Part shown: piece by piece, positions 1 to 7,152 of the stretch
Position numbering within the stretch: position 1 is the stretch's first letter
Layout: each line of letters begins with the position of its first letter
NCBI GenBank assembly: GCA_046153685.1
Contig: JBJXGH010000018.1
Coordinates: forward strand, 1 to 28,524
DNA length: 28,524 nt
DNA from: CAMAPP01 sp046153685
GTDB lineage: Bacteria > Pseudomonadota > Alphaproteobacteria > CADEGL01
Direction of reading: 5' to 3'
The notes under the pieces: generated by a model
The model's database searches: none
Seen by the model: the letters and a program-made list of their open reading frames with translations, nothing else
Told to the model about the DNA's origin: nothing
Made by a program: the position numbers and the translations under genes

Positions 1-286
1 CTTTACGGTCGCAGCCGTAGAAATCGCTCGGCCAGAGCCGGCCCACGCGCGCACCATCGTGAAGAAGATCGAGGCTGGGCGCGGCCTTGAGGCGCCGCGC
101 TTCGTCTTCGTTGATGTCGAGCACCACCGGAATGGAAAAGACATCGCCCGAGGGCAGCCGCATGGTTTCGGTCACGGCGCGGAACTGTGCCTCGTCCATG
201 AAGCCGTCGAGCGGCGCGAAGGCCCCGAGCGCGATCTTTTCGAGCTCGAGATACTGGTTTCGGTTGAGGGAAAGTGTTTGGGTCAC
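1..286 (-). CDS. sat: ATP sulfurylase (sulfate adenylyltransferase), N-terminal part, cut by window edge
   Basis: Sulfate adenylyltransferase makes APS and pyrophosphate from ATP and sulfate in the cytoplasm. About 95 codons are visible and the gene runs off the left edge. The segment LELEKIALGAFAPLDGFMD is the typical start of the bacterial Sat fold, and GDVFSIPVVLDI followed by a DFYGCDR segment agrees with it. The GTG start overlaps the TGA of the upstream cysC gene by 4 bp (GTGA), so the two are probably translationally coupled. The protein begins almost directly at the ELEKIALGAF block, so its N-terminus is shorter than in many dissimilatory or assimilatory Sat proteins. APS kinase immediately upstream implies that the pair makes PAPS. 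Identity is well supported; whether it serves cysteine synthesis or glycan sulfation is inference. Confidence 0.87.
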   Translation of the reverse strand, partial: MTQTLSLNRNQYLELEKIALGAFAPLDGFMDEAQFRAVTETMRLPSGDVFSIPVVLDINEDEARRLKAAPSLDLLHDGARVGRLWPSDFYGCDRK

Positions 287-831
287 GACGCCGCCCGGGT
301 TCGTGCCGTCATGGCGGGAAGGCGGCGCATGATCGCCTGCGCGGTTACGGCCGGAGGATCCATGCGCGCCGCGTCCACCACCATGTCGGGATGCTCCGGC
401 GCATGCCAGGGAATATCGACGCCCACGACGCTCGAAACCGCACCCGCCGCCGCCCCGGCATAGAGGCCCTTCGAGTCCCGCGCGCGCACGAGGTTCATCG
501 GGGCATCGACATAAATCTCGAAATAACCGGGCAGGTTCGTCCGATTCCAGGCCAGCAGCTCCGGGTGGGCATAGAGCGCCGCGACGACGACGCACAATCC
601 TTGTCCACCCAGCCAATGGGCCAGACGCTGGATGCGACCGATCTGCTCGCGCCGCGCCGCTTCGTGATAGGCAAGATCGCCGCCGAAAAGCGCACGCACC
701 GTGTCGCCGTCGATGAGAACGATGTTTGGCCTCACTGGCTTGAGGGCGTCCACCAACGCCGTCGCAATCGTGCTTTTCCCCGCACCCGACAGGCCAGTCA
801 GCCAAATGACCGCGCCGCCTCCGCTGTTCAC
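283..831 (-). CDS. cysC: adenylylsulfate (APS) kinase
   Basis: APS kinase phosphorylates APS to PAPS, the universal sulfuryl donor. With the GTG start at 831 the protein is 182 aa, normal for a stand-alone CysC. The P-loop GLSGAGKST is at about residues 13-21, the DGD motif (LIDGDTVRALF) at about 41-43, and FEIYVDAPMNLVRARDSKGLY is the family lid/substrate segment. A longer TTG reading from 867 would overlap the preceding antiporter by 29 bp; GTG 831 lies 7 nt past its stop and is preceded by GAGGG, so it is preferred. The stop overlaps the sat start. CysC and Sat are separate proteins here, not a CysNC fusion. Their place at the end of a glycan operon suggests PAPS supply for a sulfotransferase, though none is visible in the window. 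Confidence 0.9.
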   Translation of the reverse strand: MNSGGGAVIWLTGLSGAGKSTIATALVDALKPVRPNIVLIDGDTVRALFGGDLAYHEAARREQIGRIQRLAHWLGGQGLCVVVAALYAHPELLAWNRTNLPGYFEIYVDAPMNLVRARDSKGLYAGAAAGAVSSVVGVDIPWHAPEHPDMVVDAARMDPPAVTAQAIMRRLPAMTARTRAAS

Positions 832-838
832 GCCGCCC

Positions 839-2071
839 TCACGCGGCAAGTTCGGGGTCCCGGGCAAGACGCAGCCGCAGCCAGCTTCCGGCCGCCAGCG
901 AGGTCAGAATCGAGGCGAGCACGAAGGCGACGAAAAGCGTCGAATCGATGATGCCCGCCGCGTGCGCGACGCTGGCGAGCACGATCCCCGGCCCGCCTCG
1001 CGCGTTCATCGCCATGCCAAAATCCAGACTCCTCGCGCCGCCCGCGCCGGCGAGGCGCGCGGCACCTGTCACGCTCGCGATCTTCACCAGCGAGGAGGCG
1101 AGCAGGAAGGCCAGCGTCGCGCCGAGCGCGAAATCGCCCGGCAGATCGATTTTCAGGCCGACAAGGGCGAAATAGACCGGCACGAAGAACCACAACGAAA
1201 TATCGGCGATGCGCGCCTTCGCCGCCTCGAAACGCCTGGCGGGGAAGCGCGCGATGACAAGGCCCGCGAGCAGCGCGCCGAAGATGAGATTGATCTCGAG
1301 CAGGCTCGCCAACGCCACGAAGGCCAGGCACAGAAGCATGGCATAGCCCAAAAGCGGTGCCTCGCCGGGGCGCCAAGCGGTCAGCCGGCTCGCAAGTAGA
1401 ATGAGCGCGGGCAGGAGCAGCACCGACACGATGGCGAAGGCCAGCGTTGCGACCACGGCGCCGCCGACGCTCGACAAATCCGCGCCATGGCGCAGCTGGA
1501 TTGACGTCGCGACGGCGAGGATGACCCAAAGCACCAGGTCCTGCACGGCCGCGGCCGCTAGCGTCAATTTGGCGAACCGCCCGCCGATGAGGCGCAGTTC
1601 GATGAAGATGCGCGAGATGACCGGAATCGACGTCACCGAGGCGGCAATGCCGACGACGAGGGCGTAGGCCACCGGGTCGGCACTGGCCGTGTTGGGCAGA
1701 AGTGGCGCTGCGATGGCGCCGAGCGCGAAGGGTGGCAGCAATCCCGCAGCAACGAGTGCTGCCAGAAGTCCCCGGTCCGCGCGCGCGAGCGTCGGCGACA
1801 GATTGAATCCCGCCGTGAACATGAGCAGACACATGCCTAGCCAATAGAAGGCGGAAAACAGTACCGCCTGGCCGGCGAAGCCGTGGAACAGCCAAGTCTG
1901 AAACTCCGGCGCCGCCAGGCCAAGGGCGGAGGGGCCGAGCACGAGGCCACCGCAGATCTCGCCAATGACGCGCGGCATCCCCAGCCTTGCGAAGGCGTGG
2001 CCGCCAGCGAGCGCTGCCGAGAGCAGAAGGACGAGCGAAAGGAAGAACTGTGAAAGCTCGGGATTGGTCAT
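839..2071 (-). CDS. CPA2-type monovalent cation/proton antiporter (Na_H_Exchanger family)
   Basis: A 410-aa inner-membrane protein with about 12 hydrophobic segments across almost its whole length and no cytoplasmic TrkA-N/RCK tail. The N-terminal MPRVIGEICGGLVLGPSALG and the later WFFVPVYFALVGLKIDL are characteristic of KefB/GerN-like CPA2 antiporters, which exchange K+ or Na+ for H+. It starts with ATG 25 bp after the glycosyltransferase stop and ends 7 nt before cysC, so it lies within the same minus-strand unit. The presence of an ion antiporter between a glycosyltransferase and sulfate-activation genes is odd; it might balance charge or pH linked to sulfate use or an anionic polymer, but that is speculation. 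Ion specificity cannot be read from the sequence. Confidence 0.85.
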   Translation of the reverse strand: MTNPELSQFFLSLVLLLSAALAGGHAFARLGMPRVIGEICGGLVLGPSALGLAAPEFQTWLFHGFAGQAVLFSAFYWLGMCLLMFTAGFNLSPTLARADRGLLAALVAAGLLPPFALGAIAAPLLPNTASADPVAYALVVGIAASVTSIPVISRIFIELRLIGGRFAKLTLAAAAVQDLVLWVILAVATSIQLRHGADLSSVGGAVVATLAFAIVSVLLLPALILLASRLTAWRPGEAPLLGYAMLLCLAFVALASLLEINLIFGALLAGLVIARFPARRFEAAKARIADISLWFFVPVYFALVGLKIDLPGDFALGATLAFLLASSLVKIASVTGAARLAGAGGARSLDFGMAMNARGGPGIVLASVAHAAGIIDSTLFVAFVLASILTSLAAGSWLRLRLARDPELAA

Positions 2072-2096
2072 TTTTATTCAAGATGCGAGAATTCGG

Positions 2097-3146
2097 TCAA
2101 GATGCGGCGGCGGTCTCGAATGCGGCCGCGCGCGCGACCACGCCTGCCTCGGCCGGCGTAAGGTTCATCGCACCCTGTGCCGCCTCGCGCGCGAGGCGGC
2201 GCGCCAGCGCACGGCCCGAACGGGCGGTGGCTGCGTCGGTCGCCAGGTGCGTGGCCCAATCGCCGAGCAACAGCAGCTCGGCGATCCGGCCCTGGGCAGT
2301 GGCCCGCCAAGTCGCGAGCGCGCCCTCGATGGCGCGCGCGTGAAGCGCGCGAAAGCGCGCGCGGACGAGGTTGCCGATCGCGGCATCGGAGCGCGGGTTG
2401 CGTACTGTGGTTAACTCCTCCTGCCAGAAATCGAAAACCGCCCACATCTCCGCGCCGCCTTCGGCCTCGAAGCGCCTGGCCTCCTCGAGCCATTCGGCGG
2501 CGTAATCCACGTTTTGCCAATTGGGGAACCATGGTCCGCCGCGCGTGTAGTGCACGACATGGGGCTTGCCATTTGCGGGCTTGTCGTTCCAGCCCTCAAG
2601 CCAGTTCCATGTCTCGGGCACGGCGCCGATGAGCGCGTCGTCGAGCCATTGGAAGCGGTGGAGAAATGCGCCGCCTTCGCGGTTGACGACATCGGGCGTG
2701 AGCGCGCGGTTGGCTGGGTGGCCGCAATTGTAGAGCACCATCGACGACCAATTCTTGCGCGGATAAAGGGTTTGCACGCAGCCGTCCATTTTCATGGTCT
2801 CGGGCGGGCGGTGGTCGTGATGGACGCACATGAGCGCGTACCGCTCATCCGCCAGGGCGAACAATTCGCCGACATCGCCGAGCCACAGAAAATCGCAATC
2901 GCAGAACAACGCCCACCCGGAATGGCCCGCGAGATGGGGTACGAAGAAGCGCGTATAGGTGAACTCGGTCGAGGCCAAAGGGTCGGCGGGCTTGCGGTAA
3001 AGACCTGCCTCGCGCAGCTTCGGCTGGCGCAGCGCTGTCACCATGATCGGCACGCTCGCATGGCGCAGCATCGAGGATCGGCAGACCTGCCAAGCGATGT
3101 CCTCGCGGCTGTCCCAGCCAACGAAGACCCGCGGCATGGCCGACAT
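2097..3146 (-). CDS. GT8-like glycosyltransferase (GT-A fold)
   Basis: A soluble protein of about 349 aa. It opens with MPRVFVGWDSREDIAWQVC, has a DxD-type motif in ALFCDCDFLWLGD (near residues 83-85 of this version) and a later HYTRGGPWF block that resembles the metal-binding histidine region of GT8 enzymes. These features indicate a GT-A nucleotide-sugar-dependent transferase. The C-terminal third, past about residue 245, is helical and unlike the catalytic core. The start is uncertain: GTG 3170 lies 2 nt after the legC-like stop, while ATG 3146 and ATG 3137 fit the protein family better; none has a clear Shine-Dalgarno. It is the second gene of the unit and may use the 4-amino-4,6-dideoxy sugar from its neighbours. 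Donor and acceptor are unknown. Confidence 0.8.
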   Translation of the reverse strand: MSAMPRVFVGWDSREDIAWQVCRSSMLRHASVPIMVTALRQPKLREAGLYRKPADPLASTEFTYTRFFVPHLAGHSGWALFCDCDFLWLGDVGELFALADERYALMCVHHDHRPPETMKMDGCVQTLYPRKNWSSMVLYNCGHPANRALTPDVVNREGGAFLHRFQWLDDALIGAVPETWNWLEGWNDKPANGKPHVVHYTRGGPWFPNWQNVDYAAEWLEEARRFEAEGGAEMWAVFDFWQEELTTVRNPRSDAAIGNLVRARFRALHARAIEGALATWRATAQGRIAELLLLGDWATHLATDAATARSGRALARRLAREAAQGAMNLTPAEAGVVARAAAFETAAAS

Positions 3147-3172
3147 GGCCGAGTGCGATCGCGCCGTCACGG

Positions 3173-4294
3173 CTAATGCACCCGCCGCCTCGGCGGAAAA
3201 TGCGCCAGCGCGTCAACGACTCGCATTTGCTGCTCGGCCGTCAGCGAGGAACTGCACGGCAGCGACACCACGGTGCCCGACAGGCGCGCCCCCATGCCCG
3301 TCAGCGCCGTCGGCGCGCCGGCATAGGGCGATTGATCCGATAGCGTGCGCCAAAATAGCCGCGCCTCGATTTCGCGCTCGGCCATGTGGCGCACCAGCGC
3401 GTGCGCTTCATTCTCGTTGCGGCACAGCACCGAATAAAGCCAGCATGCGCTTTCCGCCCAAGGCTGGCGCGGCATGGCCACCAGATCGTTGCGGCCCGAA
3501 AGCGCGTCGTCGTAATGCAGGGCAATGCGACGCTTCGCTGCCACCATCTCCTCGAGGCGCTCGATTTGAGCCAGCAGCACGGCGGCGTTGATATTGGTCA
3601 TGCGGTAATTGAATCCGATCGACTCGTAACGATATTCCGTCCCGATGCGCGCCTGGGCGCACAGCGCGCGCAGACGCTGTGCCATGTCGGCATCATCCGT
3701 CACGACCATGCCGCCGCCGCCCGCGGTCACGGTCTTGTTGCCATTGAAACTGAAGATCGCGAGATCGCCGAGCCCGCCTGCGGGTCGACCCTTGTAGCGG
3801 GCGCCGATCGCGCCCGCCGAATCCTCGATCAATGCCGCACCAGCCTTGCGGCACAGTGGCGCCAGCGCATCGATATCGGCCGGATGGCCAAGTGCATGAA
3901 CCGCTATCACCGCGCCCACGCGCCCGGGCGGGCTGGCAAGGACGCGTTCCAGGGTCGCGGGGTCGAGCGTCCAGCTTTCCTCCGTCACGTCGGCGAAGAT
4001 CGGCGTAGCGCCGGCGTGATGCACGGCATTGGCGGTGGCCGCGAATGTCCAATCGGGCACGACAACGAAATCGCCGCGCTTCACGCCGGCGCCGACGAGG
4101 GCGAGATGGAGCGCGGTCGTGCCGTTCATGGTCGCGACGCCGTGGGCGCGTCCGGCCAGCGCCGCCATTTGGCGCTCGCACTCGGTGACGAACGGCCCAG
4201 CGGACGACACCCAGTTGTCCGCGACGCAGCGCGCGAGATAGGCCTGCTCGTTGCCACGCAAGTCGGGAATTGCCAGGGGGATGCGGTCGCTCAA
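3173..4294 (-). CDS. LegC-family PLP aminotransferase (DegT/DnrJ/EryC1/StrS)
   Basis: Nucleotide-sugar aminotransferase of the LegC group, expected to convert a UDP- or GDP-4-keto-6-deoxy-HexNAc to the 4-amino sugar. The start IPLAIPDLRGNEQAYLARCVADNWVSSAGPFV is typical of this family. The Schiff-base lysine lies in FSFNGNKTVTAGGGG (about Lys187) and the pyridine-nitrogen Asp in ALIEDSAGAIG (about Asp158). The TTG start at 4294 gives 373 aa and places the family N-terminus correctly; a longer TTG frame from 4375 adds 27 residues without homology-like character and would begin inside the ops-like element. It is the first gene of a minus-strand unit and is divergent from its probable partner, the LegB-like dehydratase. 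No legF, G, H or I genes are in the window, so legionaminic acid itself is not established. Confidence 0.86.
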   Translation of the reverse strand: MSDRIPLAIPDLRGNEQAYLARCVADNWVSSAGPFVTECERQMAALAGRAHGVATMNGTTALHLALVGAGVKRGDFVVVPDWTFAATANAVHHAGATPIFADVTEESWTLDPATLERVLASPPGRVGAVIAVHALGHPADIDALAPLCRKAGAALIEDSAGAIGARYKGRPAGGLGDLAIFSFNGNKTVTAGGGGMVVTDDADMAQRLRALCAQARIGTEYRYESIGFNYRMTNINAAVLLAQIERLEEMVAAKRRIALHYDDALSGRNDLVAMPRQPWAESACWLYSVLCRNENEAHALVRHMAEREIEARLFWRTLSDQSPYAGAPTALTGMGARLSGTVVSLPCSSSLTAEQQMRVVDALAHFPPRRRVH

Positions 4295-4372
4295 GGGACG
4301 ATGCTCGAATAAGGATGAATGGATGGGTGGAGAGGGGATGGCGTCGCCATTCGCGGCGATATTATGTCCGGA

Positions 4373-4384
4373 CAAGCTACCGCA
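4373..4384 (-). promoter_or_regulatory. ops-like element in the leader of the legC-like operon
   Basis: On the minus strand the sequence is TGCGGTAGCTTG. The E. coli RfaH recruitment element ops is GGCGGTAGCGTG, so 10 of 12 positions match, including the core GCGGTAGC. It lies roughly 90 nt after the predicted transcription start and before the LegC-like start, as ops elements do in leaders. A NusG paralogue is encoded in the same locus. Similar 8-9-mers also occur elsewhere by chance (for example at about 19827 within htpX), and alphaproteobacterial NusG paralogues need not use the enterobacterial sequence. Confidence 0.35.
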
Positions 4385-4458
4385 CGACGGGTGAATCGTG
4401 TTCCCCCGCCGATTCGGCCTTGCGCGGTCAAAGCCCTGCGCCAGCGGCTAAAATCGTC

Positions 4459-4495
4459 GTTCAGACCGCGAACGTCGATTGTTCACCTACTGAAC
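4459..4495. promoter_or_regulatory. tandem operator palindromes, copy A (legC-like promoter)
   Basis: Two inverted repeats of the form GTTCA-N5-TGAAC are seen: 4459-4473 (GTTCA GACCG CGAAC, one mismatch) and 4481-4495 (GTTCA CCTAC TGAAC, perfect), 22 bp apart, which is about two helical turns. The perfect copy sits over the predicted minus-strand -10 and spacer; the other lies just downstream near the start of transcription. The same pair, with 23-bp spacing, is found upstream of the winged-helix regulator gene at 11457-11494. This is the arrangement expected for repression by a dimeric winged-helix protein. Confidence 0.65.
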
Positions 4496-4506
4496 GTCGC
4501 TGTCAA
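4478..4506 (-). promoter_or_regulatory. predicted promoter of the legC-like operon
   Basis: On the minus strand a perfect -35 hexamer TTGACA (4501-4506) is followed by a 17-nt spacer and AACAAT (4478-4483) as -10, matching four of six consensus bases. Transcription would begin near 4470 and run through the ops-like element to the LegC-like gene. The operator palindrome 4481-4495 overlaps the -10 and spacer. Confidence 0.5.
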
Positions 4507-4552
4507 GGAAGGCCGGTGCGCGAGGGGATTTCATCCGAAAACGTCCACAAGA

Positions 4553-4558
4553 TATAAT
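4553..4558 (+). promoter_or_regulatory. possible -10 box of the legB-like unit in an AT-rich block
   Basis: A TATAAT hexamer lies in a stretch (about 4550-4620) that is conspicuously AT-rich for this genome. No good -35 lies 17 bp upstream (TTCATC at 4530-4535 is poor). A second possibility in the same block is TTGAAA (4584-4589) with TAACAT (4605-4610), spacer 15. Either would give a leader of more than 200 nt before the legB-like ATG. Confidence 0.35.
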
Positions 4559-4831
4559 CATTCTAATAAACCTTTATAACAATTTGAAATCACATGAGTA
4601 TTTGTAACATTCCGAGATTGGTAGATCCGGAACTCGGGGTGTGCGTGACCCGCGGACGCGGCCGGGGATGCGGCGGTGTCCGGTGATTGCCGGCGCTCTC
4701 GCCGCGATATTTGGGTTGGCGTCGCATCGACTGCGACACCTGTCCGTGGTCGGCGGCGGGTCTTGGCCGTATAGTGCCGCCGCGCTTGTCGGGCCATGTG
4801 CGAGACATGCTGCCATGAGCGGGAAATGCGA

Positions 4832-5866
4832 ATGAATCCGGTGATCACGCGTCAGGACGAGAATTACAAAAGCCGCCGCGTGGCGGTCACGGGGGCGGAC
4901 GGTTTCATCGGCTCGCATCTTGCCGAAGCGCTTGTTCGTTCGGGCGCCGAAGTGACTGCCTTGGCCCAGTACAACGCCTTCGACCGCAATGGTTGGCTCG
5001 ACGAACTCGATCCGGCGGCGCGCGCTGCGCTGCGCATCGTGCGCGGCGATATCCGCGACGGCGCCTTCATGATGCGGCTCTTGGCCGATCAGGACATCGT
5101 GTTCCATTTGGCTGCGTTGATCGCGATTCCGCATTCCTATGCGGCGCCCCAGTCCTACGTCGAAACCAACGTCACCGGCACGCTCAACGTGCTCGAGGCG
5201 GCGCGCGCGCACGGCATCGCCCGCGTCATTCACACCTCGACCAGCGAGGTGTATGGCACCGCGCAAACCCTGCCAATCGCCGAAAGCCATCCATTGCAGG
5301 CGCAATCGCCGTATGCCGCAAGCAAGATCGCGGCTGACAAGCTGGCTCAGTCCTACGCCCTGTCCTTCGATCTGCCGGTCGTCGTCCTGCGGCCGTTCAA
5401 CACCTACGGCCCCCGGCAGAGCGAGCGCGCGGTCATCCCGTCCGTTATTCGCCAGGCGCTCGATCCGGCATGCGGCGCAATTCGGATTGGCGACCCGACG
5501 CCGACGCGCGATTTTACCTTCGTCGGCGACACCGTGGCGGCGTTCCTCGCAATCGGCCACGCGACCAGCGCTACCCCTGGCGAGCCCTATAATGCCGGCA
5601 CCGGCAAGGCGGTCAGCATCGGCGAAGTGGTCGAGCACATTCGAATTCTGACCGGCGCAAACAAGCCGATCGAAACCGAGGACGCGCGCATGAGACCGGA
5701 ACGTTCCGAGGTGCGCGCCCTTCTTGCCGATGCACAACGCTTTGCGGCCGCCACGGCTTGGGCGCCACGCGTCGAACTCGCGGACGGCCTGGCGCAAACG
5801 GTGGATTGGTGGCGCGTGCGCTTGGCTGCGGGCGCGGTTCGGCCGCTCGCCGGATACGCGACCTGA
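4832..5866 (+). CDS. LegB-family NAD-dependent 4,6-dehydratase (extended SDR)
   Basis: Short-chain dehydrogenase of the LegB group, which oxidises and dehydrates a nucleotide-activated GlcNAc to the 4-keto-6-deoxy form in the cytoplasm. Seen in the sequence: the NAD-binding TGADGFIGSHL near the N-terminus, HLAALIAIPHSYAAPQSYVETNVTGTLN, the active-site region STSEVYGTAQ, and the catalytic YAASK. ATG 4832 (MNPVITRQ) is preferred over 4796 because it leaves a normal N-terminus and is preceded by GGGAA. The protein is 344 aa, standard for the family. It heads a plus-strand unit of five genes with small gaps. Together with the divergent LegC-like aminotransferase it would make a 4-amino-4,6-dideoxy-HexNAc nucleotide, the precursor of bacillosamine-like or legionaminic-type sugars. 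UDP versus GDP substrate cannot be decided here. Confidence 0.87.
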   Translation: MNPVITRQDENYKSRRVAVTGADGFIGSHLAEALVRSGAEVTALAQYNAFDRNGWLDELDPAARAALRIVRGDIRDGAFMMRLLADQDIVFHLAALIAIPHSYAAPQSYVETNVTGTLNVLEAARAHGIARVIHTSTSEVYGTAQTLPIAESHPLQAQSPYAASKIAADKLAQSYALSFDLPVVVLRPFNTYGPRQSERAVIPSVIRQALDPACGAIRIGDPTPTRDFTFVGDTVAAFLAIGHATSATPGEPYNAGTGKAVSIGEVVEHIRILTGANKPIETEDARMRPERSEVRALLADAQRFAAATAWAPRVELADGLAQTVDWWRVRLAAGAVRPLAGYAT

Positions 5867-5878
5867 AGGCAGCGCACG

Positions 5879-7054
5879 ATGGCCTTGCCCCCGCGACTGC
5901 GCATGTACGCGCTCGCCGCGCGCCGGCGCGCACGCTTGGTGCTCGGCCTCGATGCCGATCCCTACCCGCAGCCGCCGGCTGGCGCTGAATTGAGCCCCAG
6001 CATCGCGCACGGCCGCGCCGTCGGCGCGGCGCGGCCTGCGATATCGTGGCGATACGATGGCGGCGATTTCTCCGCGTGGCAGTCGCGCGCACGGGCGAAG
6101 CTGATCGCGCTCACCGGCTTTCCGGCGCGCCGCGCGGCGCCCAAATCGCGCGAACCGGCAGACTTCCTCTTATGCGGGGGCATGCGCCGGCGGCGCGTCT
6201 ATCTCGAGCTCTGGGACGGGACCTCCGCGCCCGTGGACGTCGTTTGGCAGGCGGATGCACAGGGCGCTTTGCCGGCCGTTATTTGTCTGCAAGGCACCAA
6301 TTCTGGCTCGCATCTCTCGTGGGGCGAGGCGCGCCTGCCGCCCGACCCTGTCAAGATCGCCGCCGGGGCGGATTACGCGCGCCAGGCGGCGCGCCTCGGA
6401 TTTGCCGCCTTTTGCCTCGAACAATCGTGTTTTGGCGAGCGCCGCGAACGTGCTCTCTCGCCGGTATCCGCGAGCGCGACGATCGATGCCGCCAATCACG
6501 CCTTGCTGCTGGGGCGCACGCTGATCGGCGAACGCGCGGGCGATGTCGCTTCGGTCGTGGATTGGATCGCCTCGGGCGCCGCGGGCCAGGCGTTGTCGCT
6601 CGAACTCGATACCGCCCGTGTCCATGCCATGGGCAATTCAGCTGGCGGCGCCGTCGCGCTCTATGCGGCGGCCATGGACACGCGCATCGCAGGCGTCCTG
6701 GCAAGCGGATGCATCGGCTACGTACGCGACACCATCGCCCGAAGGCGCGACGATTCGGGCCAGAACGTCGTGCCAGGGATGCTCAACTGGCTCGAAACGG
6801 ACGATGTCCTTTCACTCGTCGCGCCGCGTCCGCTCCTTGCGGTCTCGGGGACACGCGATCATATCTTTCCCGCATCCGGCATGGAGCGGGTGGTCGCCTC
6901 GGCGCGTGACGCCTACCAGGCGGCCGAAGCCGGTCTCGCCCTGGCGGCGCTGTCGCCCGAAGGGCCGCATGGCTTCTACCCGGCTTTGTCCTGGGCGGCG
7001 TTTGCCGCATTGCTCGAGGGGCGATCGATGGTTGGCGCGGGGACACAATCATGA
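5879..7054 (+). CDS. alpha/beta hydrolase, acetyl-xylan-esterase / dienelactone-hydrolase-like
   Basis: A 391-aa predicted esterase with no obvious signal peptide. The nucleophile elbow is GNSAGG (Ser254), the acid is likely Asp327 in SGTRDHIFP and the histidine His364 in PEGPHGFYP; the oxyanion-side strand is AVICLQGTNSGSH at about 133-145. The layout (long N-terminal cap, then hydrolase core) resembles Abhydrolase_7/AXE1-type proteins. The ATG follows the legB-like stop by 12 bp with AAGG upstream, so the two are cotranscribed. The TGA overlaps ATGA with a 33-codon reading frame (7051). In this setting it might remove or transfer acyl groups on the glycan, but the substrate is unknown. Confidence 0.75.
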   Translation: MALPPRLRMYALAARRRARLVLGLDADPYPQPPAGAELSPSIAHGRAVGAARPAISWRYDGGDFSAWQSRARAKLIALTGFPARRAAPKSREPADFLLCGGMRRRRVYLELWDGTSAPVDVVWQADAQGALPAVICLQGTNSGSHLSWGEARLPPDPVKIAAGADYARQAARLGFAAFCLEQSCFGERRERALSPVSASATIDAANHALLLGRTLIGERAGDVASVVDWIASGAAGQALSLELDTARVHAMGNSAGGAVALYAAAMDTRIAGVLASGCIGYVRDTIARRRDDSGQNVVPGMLNWLETDDVLSLVAPRPLLAVSGTRDHIFPASGMERVVASARDAYQAAEAGLALAALSPEGPHGFYPALSWAAFAALLEGRSMVGAGTQS

Positions 7055-7152
7055 AGGACGTTGAACGGATGGTCGCACGCGCGCCCAGGCGCGTCATCCC
7101 GCCGCCCGATCCCGCCAGTGGAAGTCGAGGAGCCATGGCTTGGCGCTCTTGA
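7051..7152 (+). CDS. possible 33-codon coupling ORF
   Basis: An ATG overlapping the hydrolase TGA (ATGA) opens a 33-codon frame beginning MKDVERMVARAPRRV and rich in Arg and Pro. It ends at 7152, 12 nt inside the next gene, whose TTG start is at 7140. It has no recognisable domain. It may be a real microprotein, a coupling device that carries ribosomes from the hydrolase to the TTG start, or chance. Its position exactly bridging two genes is the only support. Confidence 0.25.
   Translation: MKDVERMVARAPRRVIPPPDPASGSRGAMAWRS
7127..7132 (+). promoter_or_regulatory. Shine-Dalgarno deciding a TTG start
   Basis: GAGGAG lies 7 nt upstream of TTG 7140. The nearer ATG at 7135 belongs to another frame that stops after five codons, so the TTG is the start of the membrane protein gene. 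Confidence 0.6.

Larger units (their letters stand above)
4295..4831. other. 537-bp divergent intergenic region between the legC-like and legB-like genes
   Basis: This is the largest non-coding stretch in the glycan locus. It holds two tandem GTTCA-N5-TGAAC palindromes (4459-4495), a predicted minus-strand promoter (4478-4506) and an ops-like element on the minus strand (4373-4384). A small hairpin lies downstream of that element (ATGGC 4338-4342 with GCCAT 4346-4350). An unusually AT-rich block (about 4550-4620) probably carries the plus-strand promoter for the legB-like gene. Another hairpin (GTCGCA 4721-4726 with TGCGAC 4732-4737) is in the predicted legB leader. A GTG reading of 64 codons (4641-4835) ends in an ATGA overlap with the legB-like start; its coding nature is doubtful. 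Confidence 0.6.

Noticed and set aside
828..2081. A 417-codon arginine-rich minus-strand frame overlapping the antiporter
   Set aside because: Composition is Arg/Ala/Gly-rich without domain patterns; the overlapping frame 839-2071 is a clear membrane antiporter.
4294..4831. Complete legionaminic or pseudaminic acid pathway
   Set aside because: Only the dehydratase and aminotransferase are present; no synthase, hydrolysing epimerase, acetyltransferase or CMP-transferase is in the window.
4574..6010. A 478-codon minus-strand frame opposite the legB-like gene
   Set aside because: Antisense shadow of GC-rich codons; the plus strand has all SDR motifs including YAASK.
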